This document shows positions 8,574-16,126 of a DNA stretch of 62,868 nucleotides, piece after piece. Each line of letters starts with the position of its first letter. The first letter of the stretch is position 1. The DNA is taken from positions 1 through 62,868 of the forward strand of contig PLRX01000155.1 in assembly GCA_003164095.1 (NCBI GenBank), in the 5' to 3' direction. The position numbers and the translations under genes were made by a program. The notes under the pieces are model-generated. The model had not been told where the DNA came from, did no database searches, and saw nothing but the letters and a program-made list of their open reading frames with translations. Source of the stretch: Acidimicrobiaceae bacterium. Lineage in GTDB: Bacteria; Actinomycetota; Acidimicrobiia; Acidimicrobiales; RAAP-2.

Positions 8574-8837
8574 TCAGCCGGGCCCCGCAGATCCCTCGCG
8601 CTCGTCCAACCAGGCAAGAAGCCCGTCGAGTCCGCCAAAGCGCACGTCCCGGTCGTGGGACGGAAGGTACGCGACCACCGCACCGTCCGTCACATTGACG
8701 GACACGACCACCTCGCCACCTGGGTCGAGACACCATGACGGGAGACCGCCCGGCGTCGTGGAGGGCTCGTACCGCCAACCGCCGCGAGTGCCGAGCGCCG
8801 CGCCCACCTGGTCGAACAGCACATCATCCGCAGTCAT
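8574..8837 (-). CDS. Small hypothetical protein
   Basis: An 87-residue acidic protein starting [15 protein letters not shown]. It alternates short beta-like stretches ([17 protein letters not shown]) with an amphipathic C-terminal helix ([15 protein letters not shown]), giving a compact mixed alpha/beta pattern without membrane segments. The single cysteine (WCLDP) is not part of a metal motif. It faces away from the amine oxidase gene 93 bp further on. No family recognised; called because the composition is that of a folded protein. Confidence 0.5.
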   Translation of the reverse strand: MTADDVLFDQVGAALGTRGGWRYEPSTTPGGLPSWCLDPGGEVVVSVNVTDGAVVAYLPSHDRDVRFGGLDGLLAWLDEREGSAGPG

Positions 8838-8930
8838 CGTCAGCCTCCCCGGTCGTCGGCCGACAGTCTGCCACCGGACTCCGACCCGCCACCCCGGTCG
8901 AGGCGGTCGCCGGCAGTACGCTTCGCCGGC

Positions 8931-10397
8931 GTGGCACCCACACGCCTGACCCGCCGCCAGTTCCTCGGCGCCACCGGAGCGGTTGCTGCCGGTGTCCTGG
9001 CCGCAGCCTGCACTACGACACCCCGACCCACTGTCGCGACGAGGCGCAAGGTCGTCGTGGTCGGCGCCGGACTGTCTGGGTTGACCGCCGCGCTCGCCCT
9101 GCGGTCACAGGGCTGGGACGTCACCGTCCTCGAGGCCCGAGACCGGGTGGGCGGTCGCGTCCACACCCTCTACGACCCCTACCCCGCCGGGCTCCACGTC
9201 GAAGCCGGCGGCGAGTCCATCGACGACAACCACGTCCAGATCCAGGCACTCGCCCACCGCTACGGCCTGCCTCTGGCCCGTCGTCCGGCCGACAAGCTCG
9301 AACGGGCCGCCGTCTGGCTCGACGGCTCCCGGGGCGAACTCGGGACCCTGTCGACCGCCGACCCGGCGATGCTGGCCGGGTACGCCACGTTCAGCGGCGG
9401 CCTCCTCGGACTGGCCGGAAACCTCGACCCGGAGCACCCCGAGCTGGCGCCGAGGGCGCAGGAGTGGGACGCCATGACCCTCCAGGACTACGCGGACACC
9501 CAGCAGCTCGACCCGGGTGCCGCCCTGCTCGTCCAATCCGACTACCGCGGGAACTTCAACGCCCAGCTCCACGAGGTGTCCCTGCTGTTCGCACTCCAGC
9601 AGGCCGTGGTGGACGCCTCGCTCTCCGAGTCCGGCGTGGAGACGATGCGGATCGCCGCCGGCAACAGTGCGCTGCCGATCGCCATGGCGAAGGACCTCGC
9701 CGCCGCCGTCGACCTGCGTGCGCCCGTCACCCGGGTGGACCGCCATCCCTGGGGGGTCCGTGTACACGCCACCGTCGACGGGTCACCCGTGACCCACGAT
9801 GCCGCCCACCTGGTGCTGACCGCTCCCCCACCGGCCCTCCGGCACATCGACTTCGGTCAGGCACTGCCCGCCGATGCCGCAGCGGTCATCGACCGGCTCG
9901 ACCTCGGGCACGCCCTCAAGGTGTCAACCGAGTACCGCCGTCGGTTCTGGACCGCCGAGGGGCTGTCCGGCTTCACCATCACGGACCTGCCGTTCGGCAT
10001 CGCCTGGGACTCGACGGACTCGATGCCCGGTGGGGCCGATCGGCCCGGCGTCCTCACCCAGTTCGTGACCGGCGACGCGGCGGCCGCCGGCGACGCGTTG
10101 TCCGCGAGGGCCCGCATCGCCTCGTTCCAGCCCCAGCTCGCCACCGTCTACCCCGAAGGGGACGCACTGCGCACCGGGGTGGCGACGACCATGGCCTGGG
10201 CCGACGAGCGGTACACCGGTGGGGGCTACGCCGTCTACGGGCCCGGTCAGCTGGCCCCGTTCTGGCCGGTGCTCCGGCGCACCGGTGGACCCATCTGGTT
10301 CGCCGGCGAGCACACCGAGGCGCTTGCCGGCTACATGGAGAGCGCTGTCCGTTCCGGCCACCGGGTGGCGACCGCCGTCGGACCGGCGCCCCGGTGA
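8931..10397 (+). CDS. Tat-exported flavin monoamine oxidase-like lipoprotein
   Basis: A 488-residue FAD-dependent amine oxidase. It starts at GTG with a twin-arginine signal (TRRQFLG, residues 7-13), then a hydrophobic run ending in a lipobox-like LAAAC with Cys27. It is therefore probably folded and loaded with FAD in the cytoplasm, exported by Tat and tethered outside. The dinucleotide fold [11 protein letters not shown] (about 42-52) and [12 protein letters not shown] (about 72-83) bind FAD, and the C-terminal [17 protein letters not shown] closes the flavin site. The substrate amine cannot be predicted. The tatB/tatC genes at 19870-21127 could serve it. It ends 8 bp before the stop of the converging gene. 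Confidence 0.87.
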   Translation: MAPTRLTRRQFLGATGAVAAGVLAAACTTTPRPTVATRRKVVVVGAGLSGLTAALALRSQGWDVTVLEARDRVGGRVHTLYDPYPAGLHVEAGGESIDDNHVQIQALAHRYGLPLARRPADKLERAAVWLDGSRGELGTLSTADPAMLAGYATFSGGLLGLAGNLDPEHPELAPRAQEWDAMTLQDYADTQQLDPGAALLVQSDYRGNFNAQLHEVSLLFALQQAVVDASLSESGVETMRIAAGNSALPIAMAKDLAAAVDLRAPVTRVDRHPWGVRVHATVDGSPVTHDAAHLVLTAPPPALRHIDFGQALPADAAAVIDRLDLGHALKVSTEYRRRFWTAEGLSGFTITDLPFGIAWDSTDSMPGGADRPGVLTQFVTGDAAAAGDALSARARIASFQPQLATVYPEGDALRTGVATTMAWADERYTGGGYAVYGPGQLAPFWPVLRRTGGPIWFAGEHTEALAGYMESAVRSGHRVATAVGPAPR

Positions 10398-10404
10398 CGA
10401 TCGG

Positions 10405-10770
10405 TCAGGCCCGCACCGGCTCGACCACCGTCCCGACCAGGTCGTCGGCCGCGTCGAGCAGGTGGTCGACCGCACGCCGGTAGTCGGCCGCCGTCGGCGC
10501 ACCCCCGAGGTCGGCCCGGACATCCTCGACGGCCGCCTCCAACCGGTACAGACGGTCGTGCAGGCGGCTCAGGTCTACTGCCGACACGATGCACTGGTCC
10601 GCCGGGACGTGGAGCTCGTCGGCCCGACGGCGGGCCTCGTAGGCACGCTGCCGGTGCGACGGACTGCAGAACAGCCGGGGGCGTCCCACGCCCCGGCGGC
10701 TGGCCAGTGGCCGGTGGCACCAGCCGCACCGTTTCCCGCCGACCTCGTCGTCCGCGTCCGCTGTAGCCAT
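10405..10770 (-). CDS. Small zinc-finger-like hypothetical protein
   Basis: A 121-residue protein with an N-terminal metal-site pattern: CGWC at residues 15-18 and FCSPSHRQRAYEARRR about 17 residues later, giving Cys, Cys, Cys and His spaced like a small treble-clef zinc finger. A basic helix follows at once, which suits nucleic acid contact. The second half is an acidic helical region (LHDRLYRLEAAVEDVRADL) that could form a coiled coil. Similar architectures occur in actinobacterial proteins of unknown role. Conclusions beyond metal binding are speculative. Confidence 0.65.
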   Translation of the reverse strand: MATADADDEVGGKRCGWCHRPLASRRGVGRPRLFCSPSHRQRAYEARRRADELHVPADQCIVSAVDLSRLHDRLYRLEAAVEDVRADLGGAPTAADYRRAVDHLLDAADDLVGTVVEPVRA

Positions 10771-10825
10771 GGCGCCGACCGTAGGCAGGCTGGGCGTACG
10801 GGTGGGTGATCCCCCGCCGGGTCCG

Positions 10826-11239
10826 TCAGGTCCGGACCAGGCGCACCACCGGGATCACCCGGTCGGTCATCGCCTGGTACTCGGCGAAGTTGGCGTGCTC
10901 GCCCGCCTGTGCCGCGTAGACACGGTCACGCTCTTCCCCCTCGAGTACCTCGGCCATCGCCGCGAACGTGTCGGTGCCGAGCTCGGCGGTCACTGTCGGG
11001 TTGGCCACGAGGTTGTGGAACCAGTCGGGATTGGTCGGTGCACCGGCCTTGGAGGCGAACACGTACAGCTCGTCGCCTTCGCGCCGGGCCACGACCGGGT
11101 TGACCCGCTCGGCCCCGGACCTGGCGCCCGTGGTGTGGAGCAGCAGTACCGGCAGGCCCTCGAAGGGCCCGCCGACGACACCGTCGTTCGACCGGAACTC
11201 GGCGATGATCTGTGCGTTGAAGTCGTCAATGTCCGACAT
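10826..11239 (-). CDS. Deazaflavin (F420)-dependent nitroreductase-family protein
   Basis: A 137-residue split-barrel protein of the Ddn/deazaflavin-dependent nitroreductase family, which uses reduced F420 (or sometimes other flavins) as hydride donor. Diagnostic stretches are FEGLPVLLLHTTGARSG, the core strand RREGDELYVFASKAG, PDWFHNLVANPTVT and the terminal RVIPVVRLVR. F420 use is plausible because the window also encodes FbiC (41043-43418). Cytoplasmic, single gene. The substrate is unknown; members reduce nitroaromatics, quinones and other activated compounds. Confidence 0.88.
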   Translation of the reverse strand: MSDIDDFNAQIIAEFRSNDGVVGGPFEGLPVLLLHTTGARSGAERVNPVVARREGDELYVFASKAGAPTNPDWFHNLVANPTVTAELGTDTFAAMAEVLEGEERDRVYAAQAGEHANFAEYQAMTDRVIPVVRLVRT

Positions 11240-11384
11240 CGGCGGTCCTCCTCGATCAGCGCCGATACGTCGTCGGCATCTGCCGCCAGGGTAGCGGCGG
11301 CCCCGGGGGCCCGGTCCTGGTCGGTCCCGGACCGGGCGTCAGCCGTGCGTGCCCGACCGGTATCCTCGAGGAGGAGTGACCGCC

Positions 11385-11639
11385 ATGGACCGCGACCCCG
11401 ACGAATTCTCCTTCGAGGACCACTACGACGACGTGGACGTCCACTACCGCACCTGCGGCAAGTGCGGCGCCCGGACGTCGCCCCGCTGGTCCGAGTCGGC
11501 ATGCCTCGAGGAGGCCCGTCGTTACGGCTGGCGGCGCGTGGCCGCCTCCGACCGGCCGGGCGCCCGACGCATGGACCTGTGCGGGGCGTGTGCCGACGAC
11601 GCCGGCATCGGCCCGCCCATGGCCCGCTTCGGCTGGTGA
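11385..11639 (+). CDS. Small zinc-ribbon protein
   Basis: An 84-residue hydrophilic protein. Two knuckles, CGKCGA (about residues 23-28) and CGAC (about 66-69), form a likely four-Cys zinc ribbon, separated by a helical segment with one more Cys (ESACLEEARRYGW). The start at ATG 11385 was preferred over an upstream ATG because GAGGAGGAG lies about 10 bases before it. The acidic N-terminus (DRDPDEFSFEDHYDD) is likely flexible. It ends 12 bp before the stop of the converging nitroreductase. Function unknown. Confidence 0.65.
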   Translation: MDRDPDEFSFEDHYDDVDVHYRTCGKCGARTSPRWSESACLEEARRYGWRRVAASDRPGARRMDLCGACADDAGIGPPMARFGW

Positions 11640-11651
11640 GCCGGGATCCCC

Positions 11652-12293
11652 TCAGCTGCCGAGGGTGAGGACCCGCCCGTCCAGTGGGTCGGCGTGCTCC
11701 GCCCCCCGCTTCTTGCGCCCGAGGGGTGCCGGCGTGCCGAGGTTGACCCATCCGAGCAGCGCCTCGTGCGGCTCGAGTCCGACGAACCGGCGCACGGGGG
11801 CCGTGGACAGGACCGGTGCGCTCTTCCACACGGCGCCGTAGCCGAGGCCGGTGGCGGCCAGCACCATCGCGTAGCCGGTGCACGACGCCGAGGCCACCTG
11901 CTCCCACACCTCGACGTTGCTCGTCGGATCGGGCGATGCCACCAGCAGGACGGCGCACGGTGCGGCGAAGGCCTTGGCCCGCATCTTGGCCACCACGGCC
12001 CCGGGCACGTCGGCGCCGCGCAGTTCCTCGAGCCCGGCCACCAGCGCCGTACCGAAGTGTTCCCGACCGCCGCCGGTGCTCACCGCGAACCGCCACGGTC
12101 GCAGGTCACCGTGGTCGGGCACCGTGGTCGCCGTGGCCAGGATCCGTGCGAGATCGTCCGGTGTCGGGGCGAGGCCGTCGGGATCGGGCTCGGGTCGGAC
12201 CGCCGACAGGCGCTCCACCCAGTCCGGATCGGCCGGAGGGACGACGATATCCCGCGCGTCCCCACTACGTGCGTCGACTCCCACCACCGTCAC
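11652..12293 (-). CDS. Nitroreductase-family oxidoreductase
   Basis: A 213-residue FMN-binding nitroreductase-like protein. The hallmark order is present: LSAVRPEP near the N-terminus, ATTVPDHGDLRPWRFAV (flavin-binding loop with the conserved RPWRF), an Ala-rich dimer helix CTGYAMVLAATGLGYGAVWKS, and a C-terminal LGWVNLGTPAP. The size suits a minimal homodimeric member using NAD(P)H to reduce quinones, nitro groups or enoates. Substrate unknown. The N-terminal 20 residues vary in this family, so the exact start is uncertain. Confidence 0.85.
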   Translation of the reverse strand: MTVVGVDARSGDARDIVVPPADPDWVERLSAVRPEPDPDGLAPTPDDLARILATATTVPDHGDLRPWRFAVSTGGGREHFGTALVAGLEELRGADVPGAVVAKMRAKAFAAPCAVLLVASPDPTSNVEVWEQVASASCTGYAMVLAATGLGYGAVWKSAPVLSTAPVRRFVGLEPHEALLGWVNLGTPAPLGRKKRGAEHADPLDGRVLTLGS

Positions 12294-12422
12294 CTCCCGT
12301 TCCGCGGCCTCCCATGAGCGTAGGTGGTGCCGTACGACGTTCCACCACGCACACCGTGGTCACCGCCGCAAACCGGCCGCCGTTCGTGCAGGGGTGTCTT
12401 CGGCAGTAGCCTGTCGCCCGGT

Positions 12423-13787
12423 ATGGGCCATCGCATCGAAGTCGAACTCACCAGTCAATCGGACGAGACCACGTGGACGTGGCGAGCCGCGGGGGCCAAG
12501 CTGCCCCGCGGCACCGTCGACGCCGGTCTGGTTCCCGCAGGCACCACGGTGGGTACCGTGTTGCGGGCCGAGGTGGAGACCACCCTGGACGGCACCACGG
12601 TGACCGCGCTGTTGGCCCCCAAGGGGAAGTCGGCGCCCAAGCCGGTCGACCGCATCGAGGTCGTCGGCACGCCGCAGAAGGGCCCCGACGTCAACGTGGT
12701 GCTCGCCGGCAAGGGCAAGCGCCGTCGGGACGACGACGGCGACCGCGACGGTTCGCGTCGCCCCTCCGGTCGCGGCCCCCGCGGCGAGGGCGGTGCGCCC
12801 CGTGGCGAGGGTCGTGGACGCGACGGTGGGGGCTCGGCCGCCCCCCGTGGCGAGGGTCGTGGACGCGACGGTGGGGGCTCGGGCGCCCCCCGTGGCGAGG
12901 GTCGTGGACGCGAAGGCGCAGGTGCCGGAGCCGGCGGCCCGCGTCGGTCCGGACCGGCACGGCTGGGTGGACGCGAAGGTGGCCGCGACCGTTCCGAGCG
13001 CGGCGACCGCCGTCCCCAGACCTCGACGGTCTTCCGCAACGCAGCGCTGGCCGAGCTGCGACCCGAGCAGCTCCCGGTCGCCGAACAGCTCCTCAAGGGC
13101 GGCGTGCCTTCCGTGCGCCAGGCCATCCAGGAGCAGAACGCCCGTGCCCGAGCCGAGGGTCGCCCCGAGGTCACCGAAGGGCCGCTCATGGCCATGGCCG
13201 AGGAGCTGCGCCCCATCATCGGCCTCGCCACCTGGAAGGACCGCGCCTCCGTCGCCCGGAATGCCGGCAAGGACACGCCGCTGCGAGAGCTGCGGTCGAT
13301 CGTCGCCTCCGCCTCCACCGTCACCCTCGACGAGGAGGGCACCGAGATGCAGAAGTCCCTGCGGACGAGCCTGACCGAGCGGGTGACCGCACTGCGCGAG
13401 CGCTGGGTGGAGCGGATCACCACGTCACTCGACGAGGGCCGCGTGGTCGATGCCGTCCGGGCCTCGATCCGTGCCCCCGAGCCCTCCGCCCGACTCTCGG
13501 CCGAGCTGGCCGTCCGGCTGGCCGACGCCGCCGGTCAGGCAATGACCAAGGACACCGCACCGGAGGACTGGAAGGCCCTGTTGGAGGTCGTGGTCGAGTG
13601 CCCAGTGCGACGCACCGTCAAGCCTGCCGGGCTACCCGAGGGCGCTGACGAGGCTCTCCTGTCCGAGGCCCGCAAGGCTGCGGGCCTGGTGCCCGAGCTG
13701 GCCAAGCTCCTCGGGATCCCGATCCCACCGCCGCCGGGCCCCCGTCGTCCCGTCCCGGCCCGCCCGGCCGGGCGACGCGCCTCCTGA
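12423..13787 (+). CDS. RG-repeat protein of unknown function
   Basis: A 454-residue protein in three parts. Residues 1-97 are beta-rich with a cold-shock/OB-like rhythm (RIEVELTSQSDETTWTW, VLRAEVETTLDGTTVTAL). Residues 98-200 are disordered and dominated by Arg, Gly, Asp and Glu, with a 15-residue repeat APRGEGRGRDGGGSA. Residues 200-454 are helical with many charged residues. RG-rich linkers commonly bind RNA or drive phase separation, so a role on RNA or ribosomes is a reasonable guess. The same general design occurs in other actinobacterial hypothetical proteins. The ATG at 12423 was chosen because the repeat-free N-terminal domain begins there. Confidence 0.75.
   Translation: MGHRIEVELTSQSDETTWTWRAAGAKLPRGTVDAGLVPAGTTVGTVLRAEVETTLDGTTVTALLAPKGKSAPKPVDRIEVVGTPQKGPDVNVVLAGKGKRRRDDDGDRDGSRRPSGRGPRGEGGAPRGEGRGRDGGGSAAPRGEGRGRDGGGSGAPRGEGRGREGAGAGAGGPRRSGPARLGGREGGRDRSERGDRRPQTSTVFRNAALAELRPEQLPVAEQLLKGGVPSVRQAIQEQNARARAEGRPEVTEGPLMAMAEELRPIIGLATWKDRASVARNAGKDTPLRELRSIVASASTVTLDEEGTEMQKSLRTSLTERVTALRERWVERITTSLDEGRVVDAVRASIRAPEPSARLSAELAVRLADAAGQAMTKDTAPEDWKALLEVVVECPVRRTVKPAGLPEGADEALLSEARKAAGLVPELAKLLGIPIPPPPGPRRPVPARPAGRRAS
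12795..12914 (+). repeat. 45-bp tandem repeat inside the RG-rich protein
   Basis: About 2.7 nearly identical 45-bp units (12795-12839, 12840-12884, then a partial copy), each encoding APRGEGRGRDGGGSA/G. The near identity at DNA level, including third positions, shows a recent duplication; unit number probably varies between strains. Confidence 0.85.
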
Positions 13788-13863
13788 CACCTCCGCACCT
13801 GCACGCTGCCTGAACGCTCCACGGGAGAGGCGCGCAACCGGACCCGACCGCCAGGCTCCCAGG

Positions 13864-14337
13864 TCAGTCGAGCGACCGGTGCATCACCAGCAACCGCGCC
13901 TTGAACCGGGCGGACTCGAAGAAGTTCTTTGCGGTGCGGTCCCCCGGATGGGCGGTGCCATCGACACCCGTGCACCCCTGGTCCCGGAACCAGTCGAGCG
14001 CCGCCTCGACGAGCAGGTGACCGAGCCCGACCTCGCGTGCGCCCTCCTCGACGAAGCACAGGTCGAGGACGCCGCGACGCGCCGTGCCGCCCGCTGCGAC
14101 CCGGCAGAGGGCCGCACCGGCGACCCAATCGTCCAGCGTGGCCACCAGTGCGGTCCGGGTGGGGTCGGCCAGGTAGGGCGAGACTGCGTCCACCGCAGGG
14201 GCTGGCGGCAGCCCCCCGCTGTCGTCGGGATGGGCGAGATCAGCACCACGCCGGTCCGCCCGTGCGCCCCCGAAGGCCGCCACCAGTTCCACCAGGCGTT
14301 CGAGGTCATCGGGCGACGCGGTGCGGACCTGCTCCAT
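13864..14337 (-). CDS. GNAT-family N-acetyltransferase
   Basis: A 157-residue acetyltransferase of the GNAT fold. Visible are the N-terminal MEQVRTASPDDLERLVELVAAF, the central strand VLDLCFVEEGARE and the acetyl-CoA loop region VGLGHLLVEAALDWFRDQGC; the pyrophosphate loop is a short variant of RxxGxG/A. The C-terminal region TAKNFFESARFKARLLVMHRSL is typical. The substrate amine is not predictable. It lies 34 bp downstream of the Thr/Pro-repeat protein on the same strand, probably the last gene of the DUF4193 operon. Confidence 0.8.
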   Translation of the reverse strand: MEQVRTASPDDLERLVELVAAFGGARADRRGADLAHPDDSGGLPPAPAVDAVSPYLADPTRTALVATLDDWVAGAALCRVAAGGTARRGVLDLCFVEEGAREVGLGHLLVEAALDWFRDQGCTGVDGTAHPGDRTAKNFFESARFKARLLVMHRSLD

Positions 14338-14371
14338 CGGGACCCCTGCGCGCCCGTCGCCTACGACCGGC

Positions 14372-15091
14372 TCAGGACCGCTCGTCCAGCAGCTGGTCGA
14401 CCCGGCTGAGGATGGTGCGACGTCCCCGCACCGACGTCTCGTAGGCACGCACCGCCACCAACTCGGCCCGGCTCAGCCCGTCGAGCCGCTGGACGACCTG
14501 GGAGGCGGACAGGGTGTCGAACCCGGGGATGGCCAGGCTGGCCACGTCCGGTACATGTGCGTCGGCCGGCGACCGGATCGGTACCGGGGTGGGCGACGAC
14601 GGAATCGTCGGTGCCGGAGTGGTCGTCGGTGCCGGAGTGGTCGTCGGTGCCGGAGTGGTCGTCGGTGTCGGCGCCGTCGTCGGTAACGGCATGGATGCCG
14701 AGGACGGTGTCGACGCCGCTCCCGGCGACGGGGTGCCGGTCGTGGACGGCGTCACCCGGTCCTCCGGATACGGGATGGTGCGGAGCCTCGGCGTGCCGGT
14801 GCGTACGGACTCGCTCCCCCGCCGCGACCCTCCTGCCGCCGGACGGGCCACACCGGCGGACCGCTTCTTCAGTTCCTTACCACCGGCGGTGACCGCGAAC
14901 TCGCCGACGGCACGTGCCGAGTTGACGTGGACGCCGAGGCGCTCGCGCCCCCGCTCGGCGAGCCGGGGCAGCTCCTCGGCGACCGTGACCGCCACTCCGG
15001 TGGGCAGGAACACGAACAGGTCGAGCAGTCGGTCGCTCAGCGACGGCGCCTCGGCCTGCTCGTCACGCTGCTCGTCGGGGGTGTCAGCCAT
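14372..15091 (-). CDS. Hypothetical protein with Pro/Thr-rich linker
   Basis: A 239-residue protein. The N-terminal part (about 20-80) holds a moderately hydrophobic helix (LLDLFVFLPTGVAVTVAEELP) and an amphipathic helix. Residues 110-170 are a low-complexity linker with tandem APTTTP units. The C-terminal 60 residues form a small helical domain (LDGLSRAELVAVRAYETSVRGR) resembling short helical modules seen in other actinobacterial hypotheticals. No signal peptide is evident; the protein may lie along the membrane. It starts 12 bp after the DUF4193 stop. Confidence 0.7.
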   Translation of the reverse strand: MADTPDEQRDEQAEAPSLSDRLLDLFVFLPTGVAVTVAEELPRLAERGRERLGVHVNSARAVGEFAVTAGGKELKKRSAGVARPAAGGSRRGSESVRTGTPRLRTIPYPEDRVTPSTTGTPSPGAASTPSSASMPLPTTAPTPTTTPAPTTTPAPTTTPAPTIPSSPTPVPIRSPADAHVPDVASLAIPGFDTLSASQVVQRLDGLSRAELVAVRAYETSVRGRRTILSRVDQLLDERS

Positions 15092-15103
15092 CGTCAGTTC
15101 GGC

Positions 15104-15568
15104 TCAGACGCAGTCGCGGCAGAGCATCTTCTTCTTGTCCGCCAGCTGGTTGCCATGCTTCACGAGGAAGCAGGACCGGCAGACGAACTCGCCCGGCTGC
15201 TTGGGCAGCACGCGCTCCACGCCGTCGCCGGTGCGGTCCTCCGGCTCGGCTGTCTCCTCGTCGTCCTCGACCTCTTCGACGACGAGCCGCTCCTTCAGGA
15301 TGGTGTCGAGGCTGGCCTCGACGTCCTCGTCGTCGGGCTCCTCCTCCTCCTCCTCCTCGGTCTCCTCGCCGGCGGCCTTGGCGACCGCCTTGGCGGTGCC
15401 GGCGGGGACGTCCTCCACGACGTCCACCTCGATCACGGCGACGGCATCGTCGTCCTCGAGGGCGAGTGGGTCGTCCGCGATGAGTTCGTCGTCGTCGTCC
15501 GCTAGCTCGTCGAGGTCCTCCTCGATCAGTTCGTCGGGTGCTTCCACTTCATCGATGTCTTCTGCCAT
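15104..15568 (-). CDS. DUF4193 family protein
   Basis: A 154-residue protein whose C-terminus, VCRSCFLVKHGNQLADKKK followed by LCRDC, is the signature of the actinobacterial DUF4193 family. The two CxxC knuckles probably bind zinc. Family members are usually near 100 residues; here the N-terminus is longer and extremely acidic, with long Asp/Glu runs (residues 1-60 and 77-90). The start at MAEDIDEVE was chosen because upstream in-frame sequence is Arg/Pro-rich. The family is widely conserved in Actinobacteria but its biochemical role is not settled. It heads a three-gene minus-strand operon. Confidence 0.88.
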   Translation of the reverse strand: MAEDIDEVEAPDELIEEDLDELADDDDELIADDPLALEDDDAVAVIEVDVVEDVPAGTAKAVAKAAGEETEEEEEEEPDDEDVEASLDTILKERLVVEEVEDDEETAEPEDRTGDGVERVLPKQPGEFVCRSCFLVKHGNQLADKKKMLCRDCV

Positions 15569-16126
15569 GTGCGTCTTTCGGTGGTGAGTTGGCCGGGAGC
15601 ATAGACGGTCCGGCCTTCCGTTCGATCGTGGTGCAGCCAACGCGTTCCGGACCTGGCCTATTCCCGCGCATGCCGCTGTTGGGTGGGGATCATGCCAGGA
15701 ATCGGCGACCCCGTGGTGCATCGGTCGGACATGCGTCGGATGACGTGGTCGGATGCCTTCCGCGTCACGGTGCCGCAGGTGGTCCGGAGCTGCGGGGCGC
15801 CCGCCTGCGGGTTGCTGTGCTCCGTGGCATCCCGTCCGGCACACGCTGTCCGGGGCGGGCCAGGCGGTTGGGCCCAAGGGGTCTTTGGCACCACTTCCCC
15901 GCTACCTCCGGCTCACGCCGACGGCCTCGGGAAGGTGTTTTCTACTCGACCCCCTGGGCCTTCCTCCGCCTCTCACAGCATCCCCCCCTCGGCATGTTCC
16001 GGCGGTGTGACCGCTGGTTGCACGCTCCGGGGCGACTGGGACTGGGCGCACCCTACGTCATGCGACCGGTAGGTCGTCAAGTGACTTAGACAACCTCTCA
16101 CCAGGTGGTTCGTGAAAGATCCCTGT
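15569..16126. other. 558-bp intergenic region without a gene
   Basis: Between the 3' end of the ThyX-family gene and the start of DUF4193, both on the minus strand. Open frames here are Arg/Pro/Gly-rich on either strand and none looks like a protein. No tRNA or known riboswitch was recognised. It must contain the DUF4193 promoter; the rest may be a long leader or a small RNA locus. Confidence 0.4.
15598..15603 (-). promoter_or_regulatory. Candidate -10 element for the DUF4193 operon
   Basis: Read on the minus strand, TATGCT matches the TAnnnT pattern of actinobacterial -10 boxes and lies 30 bp before the ATG, which fits a short leader. No good -35 hexamer is seen at 17 bp, so the call is tentative. 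Confidence 0.35.

Noticed and set aside
14590-14700. Array-like repeats that could suggest a CRISPR
   Set aside because: They are in-frame codon repeats for APTTTP within a coding region, with no spacers.
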